DNA of 64,000 nt from Streptomyces sp. NBC_00525 (GTDB taxonomy: Bacteria > Actinomycetota > Actinomycetes > Streptomycetales > Streptomycetaceae): contig NZ_CP107834.1 of assembly GCF_036346595.1 (NCBI RefSeq), forward strand, positions 5,022,001 to 5,086,000, read 5' to 3'. The notes below the pieces were generated by a model. The model was not told where the DNA came from. It made no database searches and saw only the letters and a list, made by a program, of their open reading frames with translations. Below, in pieces: positions 35,357 through 43,939 of the stretch (positions are counted from its first letter, which is position 1; each line of letters opens with the position of its first letter). A program made the translations under genes and the position numbers.

Positions 35357-37186
35357 GTGGAACGCACGGGACCCCCCGCCCGCATGACCGGACTTGTGGC
35401 CGCCTTCTCGGCGGCCCTGCTCGCCGCCGGCTGTCTCGCCGCCGCGGCACCCACGGCCGCCGCGGCCGACGCCGAACTCGCCCGCAACGGCACCTTCGAG
35501 GCCGGGCTGACCGGCTGGAACTGCACCAGCGGCAGCGGAGCGGCCGTCAGCACCCCCGTACACGGCGGGACATCGGCGCTGAAGGCGACCCCGGCCGGCA
35601 GCGACAACGCCAAGTGCTCCCAGTCCGTGAAGGTCAAGCCCGGCTCCACGTACAGCCTGAGCGCCTGGGTGCAGGGCAGCTACGTCTACCTCGGCGCCGA
35701 CGGCACCGGCACGAGCGACGTCCGCACCTGGACGCAGTCCGCGTCCGGCTGGCAGAAGCTCAGCACCACCTTCACCACCGGCCCCTCCACCGACACGGTC
35801 ACCATCTACACCCACGGCTGGTACGGCACCCCCGCCTACTACGTGGACGACCTCTCCCTGATGGGCCCCGGCGGCGACCCGGTCGTGATCCCCGACGCCC
35901 CCACCGGCCTCAAGACCGGCTCGGTGACCTCCTCCTCGGTCGCCCTGTCCTGGACCGGCTCCTCCACGGCCACCGGGTACAACGTCTACCGGGGCGACAC
36001 CAAGGTCCAGAGCGTCACCGGCACCTCGGCGACCGTGACGGGCCTGGAAGCCTCGACCGCGTACAGCTTCCGCGTCAGCGCCGTCAACGAGGCGGGCGAG
36101 TCCGCGAAGTCGGCCGCCGTCACGGCCACCACGAGCGAGGGCGGCGGGGGCGACGGCGGCACCGGCGGCCAGCTGCCCGCCCACGCGCTCGTCGGCTACC
36201 TGCACGCCAGCTTCGCCAACGGCTCCGGCTACACCCGCATGGCGGACGTGCCCGACTCCTGGGACGTCATCGACCTCGCCTTCGGCGAGCCGACCTCCGT
36301 CACCTCGGGCGACATCCGCTTCAAGCTCTGCCCGGTCACCGAGTGCCCGAACGTGGAGACCGAAGCGGAGTTCAAGGCGGCCATCAAGGCCAAGCAGGCC
36401 GCGGGCAAGAAGGTCCTGATCTCCATCGGCGGCCAGAACGGCCAGGTGCAGCTCAACACCACCGCCGCCCGCGACATGTTCGTCTCCTCGGTGAGCAAGA
36501 TCATCGACGAGTACGGGCTCGACGGCCTGGACATCGACTTCGAGGGCCACTCGCTGTCGCTGAACACCGGGGACACCGACTTCCGGAACCCGACCACGCC
36601 GGTCATCGTCAACCTGATCTCCGCGGTGAAGACCCTCAAGGCCAAGTACGGCGAGGACTTCGTCCTCACCATGGCCCCGGAGACCTTCTTCGTTCAGCTC
36701 GGCTACCAGTACTACGGCTCGGGCAAGTGGGGCGGCCAGGACCCGCGCGCCGGCGCCTACCTGCCGGTGATCCACGCGCTGCGCGACGACCTCACCCTGC
36801 TGCACGTCCAGGACTACAACTCGGGCTCCATCATGGGCCTGGACAACCAGTACCACTCGATGGGCGGCGCCGACTTCCACATCGCGATGACGGACATGCT
36901 GATGGCCGGCTTCCCGGTCGCCGGTGACCAGACCAAGATCTTCCCCGGTCTGCGCCCCGACCAGATCGCGATCGGCCTGCCGGCCTCCACCCAGGCGGGC
37001 AACGGCCACACCTCGCCCGCCGAGGTCACCAAGGCGCTCAACTGCCTCACCAAGAAGACCGACTGCGGCTCCTACCAGACCCACGGCACCTGGTCCGGCC
37101 TGCGCGGCCTGATGACCTGGTCCATCAACTGGGACCGCTTCAACAACTGGGAGTTCTCGAAGAACTTCGACTCCTACTTCGGCTGA
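35357..37186 (+). CDS. Secreted GH18 chitinase with CBM and FnIII domains
   Basis: 609 residues. Signal peptide (residues 1–36, ending in an Ala-rich AAAADAE). Residues about 37–165 are a beta-sandwich carbohydrate-binding module (ARNGTFEAGLTGWNC…YYVDDLSL). Residues about 175–255 are fibronectin III. A Gly-rich linker leads to the GH18 barrel with the complete DGLDIDFEG active site (Glu is the acid). Cleaves chitin outside the cell. GTG 35357 follows ACGGAGG. Controlled by a DasR-like site. The 3' end overlaps the PAP2 gene by about 47 bases. Confidence 0.95.
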   Translation: MERTGPPARMTGLVAAFSAALLAAGCLAAAAPTAAAADAELARNGTFEAGLTGWNCTSGSGAAVSTPVHGGTSALKATPAGSDNAKCSQSVKVKPGSTYSLSAWVQGSYVYLGADGTGTSDVRTWTQSASGWQKLSTTFTTGPSTDTVTIYTHGWYGTPAYYVDDLSLMGPGGDPVVIPDAPTGLKTGSVTSSSVALSWTGSSTATGYNVYRGDTKVQSVTGTSATVTGLEASTAYSFRVSAVNEAGESAKSAAVTATTSEGGGGDGGTGGQLPAHALVGYLHASFANGSGYTRMADVPDSWDVIDLAFGEPTSVTSGDIRFKLCPVTECPNVETEAEFKAAIKAKQAAGKKVLISIGGQNGQVQLNTTAARDMFVSSVSKIIDEYGLDGLDIDFEGHSLSLNTGDTDFRNPTTPVIVNLISAVKTLKAKYGEDFVLTMAPETFFVQLGYQYYGSGKWGGQDPRAGAYLPVIHALRDDLTLLHVQDYNSGSIMGLDNQYHSMGGADFHIAMTDMLMAGFPVAGDQTKIFPGLRPDQIAIGLPASTQAGNGHTSPAEVTKALNCLTKKTDCGSYQTHGTWSGLRGLMTWSINWDRFNNWEFSKNFDSYFG

Positions 37187-37730
37187 TCCGGCCGAAGGCG
37201 CCGGGCAGCAGGAGCAGGAGTCCGCACAGGAACCAGCTGCCCAGCACATCCAGCGGCCAGTGATAGCCGCGGAGCACCAGACCGATGCCCGTCATCGCCG
37301 TCAGCAGGACGGCGATGACGGGCATCATCCACGTCGGCCGCCCCCGCCCGGCCAGCAGCAGCGCCGAGGCCCCGTACGCCACCGCGGCCGTCGCCGCGTG
37401 CCCGGACGGGTAGTAGCCCGTCGCCTCCGCCAGCGGTCCCGGCCGGGCGACCGCGGCCTTGAGCGGAACGACCAGCAGCGGCACCAGCGCCATCGCGAGG
37501 GCCGCGCCCAGCGGCTCCCACCGCCGCCCGCGCAGCAGCGCCCAGCCGATCGCGCAGCCCAGTACCGGAAGGGCGACCTGCATATTGCCGAGATCGGCGA
37601 GGAATTCGGTCAGCGATCGCGGGCCGCGACCGGTCAGCGCCCGCCCGGCCCGCTCGTCCAGCGCCCGCAGCGGGCCGTCCGACACGACCTGCCAGGTGGT
37701 CAGCGCGAAGAGGGCCGCCAGGCCCGACAT
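37140..37730 (-). CDS. PAP2-family membrane phosphatase
   Basis: 196 residues, about five transmembrane helices. Active-site elements: KAAVARPGP, YPSGHAATAA and GYHWPLDVLGSW. Likely a lipid phosphatase, for example on phosphatidate or undecaprenyl-type phosphates. The canonical Arg of the third motif seems shifted (VLRGYH). ATG 37730 lacks a clear ribosome site and upstream in-frame sequence looks non-coding. Converges on and overlaps the chitinase gene end. Confidence 0.78.
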   Translation of the reverse strand: MSGLAALFALTTWQVVSDGPLRALDERAGRALTGRGPRSLTEFLADLGNMQVALPVLGCAIGWALLRGRRWEPLGAALAMALVPLLVVPLKAAVARPGPLAEATGYYPSGHAATAAVAYGASALLLAGRGRPTWMMPVIAVLLTAMTGIGLVLRGYHWPLDVLGSWFLCGLLLLLPGAFGRISRSRSRSSSRTPSC

Positions 37731-38063
37731 CCGGGAGAAAAGGAAAACCGTCCGCCCCGGAACTGGGGGGGTTGTTCCGGAGCGGACGAGTGGACCGGTG
37801 TGCCGCGCGTTCCGGGGGGTGTGGGACGAGCGGCCGCCCGATCGGTGAGGAGTTCCGGAGCGCGAGGCTCCAGCGGTGTGCGCGAAGGCACGTCCGGGAC
37901 GGTGCCGGGAGGGCTCCGGCCCGGATTCGCCCGCAGTGCCCTGCGAGCGGGGTGTTTCTCTCATCTGCGAAAACCGTACGTCAGGCGGCGGGGGACCGAT
38001 AGCGGGTACGGTAACCCGCCATCGCCCCCGCACCTTTTCTTCACAGGCCCCCGCGCGCCCGGA
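37731..38063. other. Intergenic region upstream of PAP2 gene
   Basis: 333 bases between the PAP2 start and the gabT stop (both on the minus strand). It contains the inverted repeat at 37749–37788. Long open frames cross it, but their Arg/Ser/Gly-rich translations do not look coding. No other feature recognised. Confidence 0.5.
37749..37788. promoter_or_regulatory. Long inverted repeat upstream of PAP2 gene
   Basis: Two 15-base arms (37749–37763 and 37774–37788, one mismatch) around a G-rich 10-base loop containing seven consecutive G. It may be the distal terminator of gabT, 276 bases after its stop, or an operator or 5' structure of the PAP2 gene. Confidence 0.45.
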
Positions 38064-39404
38064 TCAGATCCCGGCGAAGGCGCCCTCCAGGACGTCCAGA
38101 CCCTCGTTGAGCAGGTCCTCGCCGATCACCAGCGGCGGCAGGAAGCGCAGCACGTTGCCGTACGTACCGCAGGTCAGGACGAGGACGCCCTCGGCGTGGC
38201 ACGCCTTGGCGAGCCGGGCCGCCGCCTCCGGGTGCGGGTCCTTGCCGCCCGGCTTCACCAGCTCGATCGCGATCATCGCGCCCCGGCCCCGGATGTCGCC
38301 GATCAGCCCGCCGTTCGGCAGCTTCTCCCGCATCCCCTGGAGGCGGCCCTTCATGACCTCCTCGATGCGCTTCGCCTTCTTGTTCAGGTCCAGCTCGCGC
38401 ATCGTCTCGATGGCCCCGAGGGCGCCCGCGCAGGCGACCGGGTTGCCGCCGTACGTACCGCCGAGCCCGCCCGCGTGCGCCGCGTCCATGATCTCCGCGC
38501 GGCCGGTCACGGCGGACAGCGGAAGGCCGCCCGCGATGCCCTTGGCGGTCGTGATCAGGTCAGGGACGATGCCCTCGTCCTCACAGGCGAACCACTGGCC
38601 GGTGCGGCAGAAGCCCGACTGGATCTCGTCCGCGACGAACACGATGCCGTTGTCCTTCGCGAACCGCGCGATCGCCGGCAGGAAGCCCTTGGCCGGCTCG
38701 ATGAAGCCGCCCTCGCCGAGCACCGGCTCGATGATGATCGCGGCCACGTTCTCCGCGCCGATCTGCTTGGTGATCTGGTCGATCGCCTGCGCGGACGCCT
38801 CCACTCCGGCGTTTTCGGCCCCGGTCGGCCAGCGGTAGCCGTACGCCACCGGCACCCGGTAGACCTCCGGCGCGAACGGGCCGAAGCCGTGCTTGTACGG
38901 CATGTTCTTGGCGGTCAGCGCCATCGTGAGGTTCGTCCGGCCGTGGTAGCCGTGGTCGAAGACGACGACCGCGCTCCGCTTCGTGTACGCGCGGGCGATC
39001 TTCACCGCGTTCTCCACGGCCTCGGCGCCCGAGTTGAACAGCGCCGACTTCTTCGCGTGGTCGCCCGGCGTCAGCTCCGCGAGCCGCTCGCAGACCTCCA
39101 CGTACCCCTCGTACGGGGTGACCATGAAGCAGGTGTGGGTGAAGTCCGCGAGCTGCGCGGAGGCCCGGCGCACCACGGCCTCGGCGGAGGCGCCGACGGA
39201 CGTCACGGCGATGCCGGAACCGAAGTCGATCAGACGGTTGCCGTCCACGTCCTCGATGATCCCGCCGCCCGCCCGCGCGGTGAACACCGGCAGGGTGGAA
39301 CCCACGCCCGCGGCGACCGCCGCGAGCCGGCGGTCCTGCAACTCGACCGACTTCGGACCGGGAATGGCGGTGACGAGTCGGCGCTCCTGCGGGATTTCGG
39401 TCAT
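38064..39404 (-). CDS. gabT: 4-aminobutyrate–2-oxoglutarate transaminase
   Basis: 446 residues, PLP-dependent class III aminotransferase. Pyridoxal Lys in LITTAKGIAGGLPL. Other motifs: FNSGAEAVENAVKIAR, FDHGYHGRTNLTMALT, IIEPVLGEGGF and VADEIQSGFCRTG. Converts GABA to succinate semialdehyde. Divergent from the VirD4-like gene. Makes a pathway with the aldehyde dehydrogenases at 29608 and 43940. Confidence 0.93.
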   Translation of the reverse strand: MTEIPQERRLVTAIPGPKSVELQDRRLAAVAAGVGSTLPVFTARAGGGIIEDVDGNRLIDFGSGIAVTSVGASAEAVVRRASAQLADFTHTCFMVTPYEGYVEVCERLAELTPGDHAKKSALFNSGAEAVENAVKIARAYTKRSAVVVFDHGYHGRTNLTMALTAKNMPYKHGFGPFAPEVYRVPVAYGYRWPTGAENAGVEASAQAIDQITKQIGAENVAAIIIEPVLGEGGFIEPAKGFLPAIARFAKDNGIVFVADEIQSGFCRTGQWFACEDEGIVPDLITTAKGIAGGLPLSAVTGRAEIMDAAHAGGLGGTYGGNPVACAGALGAIETMRELDLNKKAKRIEEVMKGRLQGMREKLPNGGLIGDIRGRGAMIAIELVKPGGKDPHPEAAARLAKACHAEGVLVLTCGTYGNVLRFLPPLVIGEDLLNEGLDVLEGAFAGI

Positions 39405-39508
39405 GCGGGGCTCCTGTGGGGGTGTTCGGGACGCTTCTCGCTCTGCAGGCTAGGCGGGGGACACGGCGTCGGGCATGCTCCGATCGGTAGTGGTGGCGTA
39501 CGTGTCGT

Positions 39509-39523
39509 TGTCCGCGACGGACA
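39509..39523. promoter_or_regulatory. Candidate operator TGTCCG-CGA-CGGACA
   Basis: Perfect 6-base inverted repeat with 3-base spacer in the divergent region between gabT and the membrane ATPase. The regulator is unknown. Confidence 0.35.
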
Positions 39524-39580
39524 GAAGACGGCGTACGGCTCCGCAGCGCCTCCCGGACGGTCACTATCCGGGCGCGTTGC

Positions 39581-39608
39581 TGAACTCACCGTGTGCGCGC
39601 ACTAGATT
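39581..39608 (+). promoter_or_regulatory. Candidate promoter of the VirD4-like ATPase gene
   Basis: TGAACT (39581–39586) and TAGATT (39603–39608) with a 16-base spacer, about 45 bases before the ATG. A CAAGGGGGCAA ribosome site lies nearer the start. Confidence 0.4.
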
Positions 39609-39653
39609 GACCGGTGCAGTGACGGACCTGGCAGGTCAAGGGGGCAACGGTTC

Positions 39654-42101
39654 ATGGACAACGACGGTACGCACGGCGCGTGGGGCGCGCGGGGTGCGCG
39701 GCCGCACGACGGCCGGCCCACCGGCCCCGTACCGCACCCGGCGGGCCCGCCGCCCGCCACCCCGCCCGCCTACCCGCCCGCGGTCCCGCCGCCCGGCAGG
39801 CCCCCCACCGTCCCCGCGCCCCCCGCAGCCCCGCCCGCGCACGCACCGCGGCCGGGCCCCGCCGCACCCACCGCCGACTGGTTCGACGCGCCCCGCCCCG
39901 ACGCCGGCCCCGGCGTCTGGCGCCCGAACCACGTGCCCCGGCCCGCCGAACGCCCGGAGCGCCCCTCACTGGTCGGCCCGGCCGCCACCCTCGTCCTGTG
40001 GCTGCTGCTCTGGCTGCTGCTCTCCGAGCGCGCCGTGCCCTACGTGTTCAAACCGATCGAGATCATCACCGGGCCCGAGTGGTGGTCCTTCGGCGGGCTG
40101 AGACCGGACGCCCCGCCCCTGGTGGTCAACTCGGCCACGCTCTACTACGAGGTGCTGGTCATGGTCCTGGGCTTCTGGGCCGCCCGCATCGGCGGCTGGG
40201 CCCAGGCAGCCGCCTACTTCGCCGGCGAACGGCTGGAACGCCTCAGACTGACGCTGTCGGTGGGCGCCGCCCTGCTGCTGCTGTGGCTGGCCTGGACCCC
40301 CAAGGTGCCGCTGCTGCTGGTGCTCATGGGGTCGGCGGACGGCTGGCTGCGCAGCGGGGACCAGCTGAAGGCCACCGTGGCCGCCTACAGCTGTTACGCC
40401 CTGACCGTCGCCATCGTGGTGTGGCCCATCGCACGCTTCGCGCGCTGGGGGGACGCCCTGCGCGACCTCCGGGCCCGCCGCGCTCCTGCTGCCGCGCCCC
40501 CGAGCGCTCCGGCCGCCGCCCCGGCCGCCGGCCCGCCGCGCTCCCAGTGGCCCGCCCTGCGCGCCGCCGGAGCCGCCGAGGCGGCCGACGCCCTCACCGC
40601 CGCCGTGTACGCGGGCCGGATGAACGACGTGGACTGCGTACGGGTGCGCCACGCCTGGACCGGGGCCCGCAGCCGCCCCGACCGCCTCGCCTCCTTCACC
40701 GAGACCGTCCTGCGCAAGGGCGCCGACGCCTTCCTGCACCCCTCCGGACTGCGCGACGTGCCCCGGCGGACCGTCACCCACGACCCGCTGACCGGCCAGG
40801 TGCGCATCGGGGAGTGCGCCGACGACCCGCGCAACCCCTACCCCCGCCGGGGCTCCGGCATGGCGCTGGAGCCCGCCTCGCTCGGCACGTCCCTGCTCGT
40901 CGTCGGCCCGCCCGGCTCCGGCAAGACGGACCGGGTCGTCCGGCCCGTCGTGGAATCCCTCGCCCTGCGCGCGCTCACCGGACAGGCCGCGGTGCTCGCC
41001 GTCGGCGGCGCGGGCGGCGCGCTCGGCCCGGACGACGCCTACGACGTGGTCATCCGCATCGGCGACCCCGCGTCCCTGCACGACTTCGACCTGTACGGCG
41101 GCACCACCGACCCCGACGAGGCCGCGGCGGCCCTCGCCGAAGGGCTGGCCGGCGACATCCCCACCGTGGACACCCGCCGTGCCGCCACCGCGCTCGGCCG
41201 GCTGCTCGGCCCGTACCGCACGGTCCACGGCCGCTTCCCCGCCGTCCCCGAACTCCGCGAACTCCTCGAAGGCTCCACCGACGCGCTGGGGGCCCTGCGC
41301 CACGCCCTGGAGAGCGGCGGACACCACGCGATGCTGCGCGAACTGGAGGCCGGGGCGCGGCACGCGGGCGGCGCCGCCGACGCGACGGCCGTGCTGGCCG
41401 ACCGGATCGCCACCCTCGACCGGCCCGCCTTCGCCGGCTTCTTCGCCACCGGCGACGACGCCCGCCCGTTCTCGCTGCGCTCGCTCGGCCGCCATCCGCT
41501 GCGGGTCAGGATCGATCTGCCCGAGCGCGTCCACGCCGAGGCGTCCCGCGTCCTGGCCCGTCTGGTGCTCGCCCAGTTCAACGCCGTCGTCGCCGCCCGC
41601 ACCGACCGCGCGCAGTTCGTCTGCCTCGTCCTCGACGACGCGACGCACACCGTCACCGCCGACACCGTCCGGGGCATCCGGCGGCTGCGCTCCATGAACG
41701 CCGGTGCGGTCCTCGCCCTGCGCACCCTGGACGACGTGCCCGAGCCGCTGCACACCGCGCTGCTCGGCGCGTTCGGCTGCACCATGGTCTTCCCCGGCCT
41801 GACCACCTGGGACGGCAAGCGCTTCGCCGAGGCGTGGGGCAAGGAGTGGGTGGAGGTCCGCGAGGTCGCCCAGCACGGCGTCTTCGCCGACCAGCCGCTG
41901 ACCCGCGCCCTGCACTCGCTGCGCAAGATGGCCACCGGCAAGGCCGTCACCACCGACGCGGTCACCGTGCGCCAGGTCGAGCGGGAGCGCTGGTCCGCCT
42001 CCGCGCTCGCCTACGAACTCCCGCCGGGCCACGCGGTCCTCTCGCTGACCACGGTGGGCGGCGAGCACATGCCCCCGCTGCTCGTCCGGCTGACCGGCTG
42101 A
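39654..42101 (+). CDS. VirD4/TraD-like membrane ATPase (orphan)
   Basis: 815 residues. Residues 1–105 are Pro-rich. Transmembrane helices lie near residues 105–122, 165–185, 200–228 and 245–265. Then comes a P-loop ATPase with Walker A VVGPPGSGKT (about 415–424), Walker B FVCLVLDDA (about 654–662) and a C-terminal region like the TraM-recognition part of type IV coupling proteins (FGCTMVFPGL). Such proteins move DNA or protein through a membrane ring, but there is no relaxase, VirB or transfer gene nearby. Function unknown. Convergent or divergent partners are gabT and pucR. Confidence 0.75.
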   Translation: MDNDGTHGAWGARGARPHDGRPTGPVPHPAGPPPATPPAYPPAVPPPGRPPTVPAPPAAPPAHAPRPGPAAPTADWFDAPRPDAGPGVWRPNHVPRPAERPERPSLVGPAATLVLWLLLWLLLSERAVPYVFKPIEIITGPEWWSFGGLRPDAPPLVVNSATLYYEVLVMVLGFWAARIGGWAQAAAYFAGERLERLRLTLSVGAALLLLWLAWTPKVPLLLVLMGSADGWLRSGDQLKATVAAYSCYALTVAIVVWPIARFARWGDALRDLRARRAPAAAPPSAPAAAPAAGPPRSQWPALRAAGAAEAADALTAAVYAGRMNDVDCVRVRHAWTGARSRPDRLASFTETVLRKGADAFLHPSGLRDVPRRTVTHDPLTGQVRIGECADDPRNPYPRRGSGMALEPASLGTSLLVVGPPGSGKTDRVVRPVVESLALRALTGQAAVLAVGGAGGALGPDDAYDVVIRIGDPASLHDFDLYGGTTDPDEAAAALAEGLAGDIPTVDTRRAATALGRLLGPYRTVHGRFPAVPELRELLEGSTDALGALRHALESGGHHAMLRELEAGARHAGGAADATAVLADRIATLDRPAFAGFFATGDDARPFSLRSLGRHPLRVRIDLPERVHAEASRVLARLVLAQFNAVVAARTDRAQFVCLVLDDATHTVTADTVRGIRRLRSMNAGAVLALRTLDDVPEPLHTALLGAFGCTMVFPGLTTWDGKRFAEAWGKEWVEVREVAQHGVFADQPLTRALHSLRKMATGKAVTTDAVTVRQVERERWSASALAYELPPGHAVLSLTTVGGEHMPPLLVRLTG

Positions 42102-42167
42102 CCGGCCGGCGGCGGGGGAGGGCCGGAAGGACGCGGGCACGCCGGGTGCGGCAGCGGTGACAGGGAC

Positions 42168-42184
42168 TCTGCCACCCTGGCAGA
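42168..42184. promoter_or_regulatory. Palindrome TCTGCCA-CCC-TGGCAGA before the PucR gene
   Basis: Perfect 7-base arms with 3-base spacer, 80 bases before the pucR-type start. A likely autoregulatory operator. Confidence 0.45.
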
Positions 42185-42264
42185 ATCGAGAGGAGCCGTT
42201 CATACGCGACGGCGAAATCACCCCTTCCGCATCCCGACATCGCCCTCTCCGGAAAGCCCCTCCC

Positions 42265-43833
42265 ATGCCGCCCACGCTCGCCTCGCTCGTCCAGCACTCG
42301 GCGCTCAGACTCAGGGTGCGCGCGGGAGCGGACCGCCTCGACACGCCCGTGCGCTGGGCGCACGCCAGCGAGCTGACCGACCCCGTCCCCTATATGGAGG
42401 GCGGCGAGCTGCTGCTGGTCACCGCCACCAACCTGGACGCGGAGAACCCGGAGGCGATGGGGCGCTACGTGCGCAGACTGGCCGACGCCGGGGTCGCCGG
42501 ACTCGGCTTCGCCGTGGGCGTCAACTACGACGAGGTGCCCCGGCCGCTGATCGGCGCCGCCGAGGAGGCCGGGCTGCCACTCCTCGAAGTGCCCCGCCGC
42601 ACCCCGTTCCTCGCCATCGCCAAGGCCGTCTCCTCGCAGATCGCCGCCGACCAGTACCGGGCCGTCACCGCCGGATTCGAGGCGCAGCGCGAACTCACCA
42701 GCGCCGCGCTCGCCGGTGACGGCCCCGACGCCCTGCTCGCCCGGCTCGCCGCCCACGTCAACGGCTGGGCCGCCCTCTACGACGCCGCCGGGACCGTGGT
42801 GGCCGCCGCCCCCGAGTGGGCCGCCCGCCGCGCCGCCCGGCTCACCCCCGAGGTGGAGCGGCTGCGCGCCCGCCCGGCCCCGGCCAGCATGGTCGTCGGC
42901 GACACCGACGACCGCGTCGAACTCCAGTCCCTGGGCACCGGGCGCCGGGTCCGCGGCGCCCTGGCCGTCGGCACCGGGGCCGCCCTCGGCACCGCCGAGC
43001 GGTACGCCGTGCACTCCGCGGTCGCCCTGCTCACCCTCACCACCGCCCGCTCCCGCGCCCTCCAGGGCGCCGAACAGCGCCTCGGCGCGGCGGTGCTGCG
43101 GATGCTGCTCGCCGGCCAGTCCGACCACGCCCGCGCGGTCGCCGGGGACCTCTACGGCGGACTGCTCGACGCCCCCTTCCGGCTGCTCATCGCCGAGGCC
43201 CAGGACCCCGCTGCCACGGCGCTTCTGGCCGACGCCCTGGACACCGCCGCCTACCGGTCGGGGGAGACCCTGCTGATGGTCCCCGAGGGCGAACGGCTCC
43301 TGGTGCTGGCCGCCGACGGGGGCGCGGCGGTGACCGCCTGCACGGCGTACGCGGAGGCACAGGACGCACGGGCCCCGCGCGAGCCGGCCGCCGCCCAGGA
43401 GTCCGACATCGTGGTCGGCATGTCGGCCCCGGCGGGCCCGGTCGCCGTCTCCGCCGCGTACAAGCAGGCCGAACAGGCCCTCTCGGTGGCCCGCCGCCGG
43501 GGCCGGGCCCTGGTCGAGCACGCCGAACTGGCCACCGGCTCCGTGCTGCCGCTGCTCGCCGACGACGCGGTGCGGGCCTTCGCCGACGGCATGCTCCGCG
43601 CCCTGTACGAACACGACGCCAAGGGCCGCGGCGACCTGGTCGCCTCCGTACGCGCCTGGCTCTCGCACCACGGCCAGTGGGACGCGGCCGCCGCCGACCT
43701 CGGGGTCCACCGGCACACCCTGCGCTACCGGATGCGGCGGGTGGAGGAGATCCTCGGGCGCTCGCTGGACGACCCGGATGTCCGCATGGAGCTGTGGCTC
43801 GCCCTGAAAGTCACCACGCCCCCTGGCCAATGA
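42265..43833 (+). CDS. PucR-family transcriptional regulator
   Basis: 522 residues. N-terminal PucR domain (LASLVQHSALRLRVRAGADR … LTDPVPYMEGGELLLV), a middle GGDEF-related region, and C-terminal helix–turn–helix (WDAAAADLGVHRHTLRYRMRRVEEILG). PucR proteins sense purine or amine catabolites and often activate neighbouring genes, including GABA genes. ATG 42265, with GGAAAG 8 bases upstream, rather than the in-frame GTG 42157. Immediately upstream of an aldehyde dehydrogenase it probably controls. Confidence 0.9.
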   Translation: MPPTLASLVQHSALRLRVRAGADRLDTPVRWAHASELTDPVPYMEGGELLLVTATNLDAENPEAMGRYVRRLADAGVAGLGFAVGVNYDEVPRPLIGAAEEAGLPLLEVPRRTPFLAIAKAVSSQIAADQYRAVTAGFEAQRELTSAALAGDGPDALLARLAAHVNGWAALYDAAGTVVAAAPEWAARRAARLTPEVERLRARPAPASMVVGDTDDRVELQSLGTGRRVRGALAVGTGAALGTAERYAVHSAVALLTLTTARSRALQGAEQRLGAAVLRMLLAGQSDHARAVAGDLYGGLLDAPFRLLIAEAQDPAATALLADALDTAAYRSGETLLMVPEGERLLVLAADGGAAVTACTAYAEAQDARAPREPAAAQESDIVVGMSAPAGPVAVSAAYKQAEQALSVARRRGRALVEHAELATGSVLPLLADDAVRAFADGMLRALYEHDAKGRGDLVASVRAWLSHHGQWDAAAADLGVHRHTLRYRMRRVEEILGRSLDDPDVRMELWLALKVTTPPGQ

Positions 43834-43896
43834 GGCGCACCCCGGCCCCCTTCTGCTCCATCCCGGACAAGCGCCAGGCGGCCCGCGCGGCCCTAC

Positions 43897-43918
43897 CGTG
43901 GGGCGCACACACCCCACG
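43897..43918. promoter_or_regulatory. Palindrome CGTGGGG-N8-CCCCACG before the aldehyde dehydrogenase
   Basis: Perfect 7-base inverted repeat, 22 bases before the ATG, sharing no sequence with the pucR palindrome. It could be a regulator site or leader hairpin. Confidence 0.45.
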
Positions 43919-43939
43919 CCATCGAAGGGCCGGAACTCC

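Noticed and set aside
37876..38838. Plus-strand frame between PAP2 and gabT
   Set aside because: Mostly antisense to gabT; the part in the gap has no coding character.
39654..42101. Part of an integrative conjugative element
   Set aside because: No integrase, relaxase, att-like repeats, tRNA or composition shift was seen around it.
39680..42160. An 826-residue plus-strand frame alongside the VirD4-like gene
   Set aside because: Arg/Pro-rich out-of-frame translation; the frame at 39654 has membrane helices and Walker motifs.
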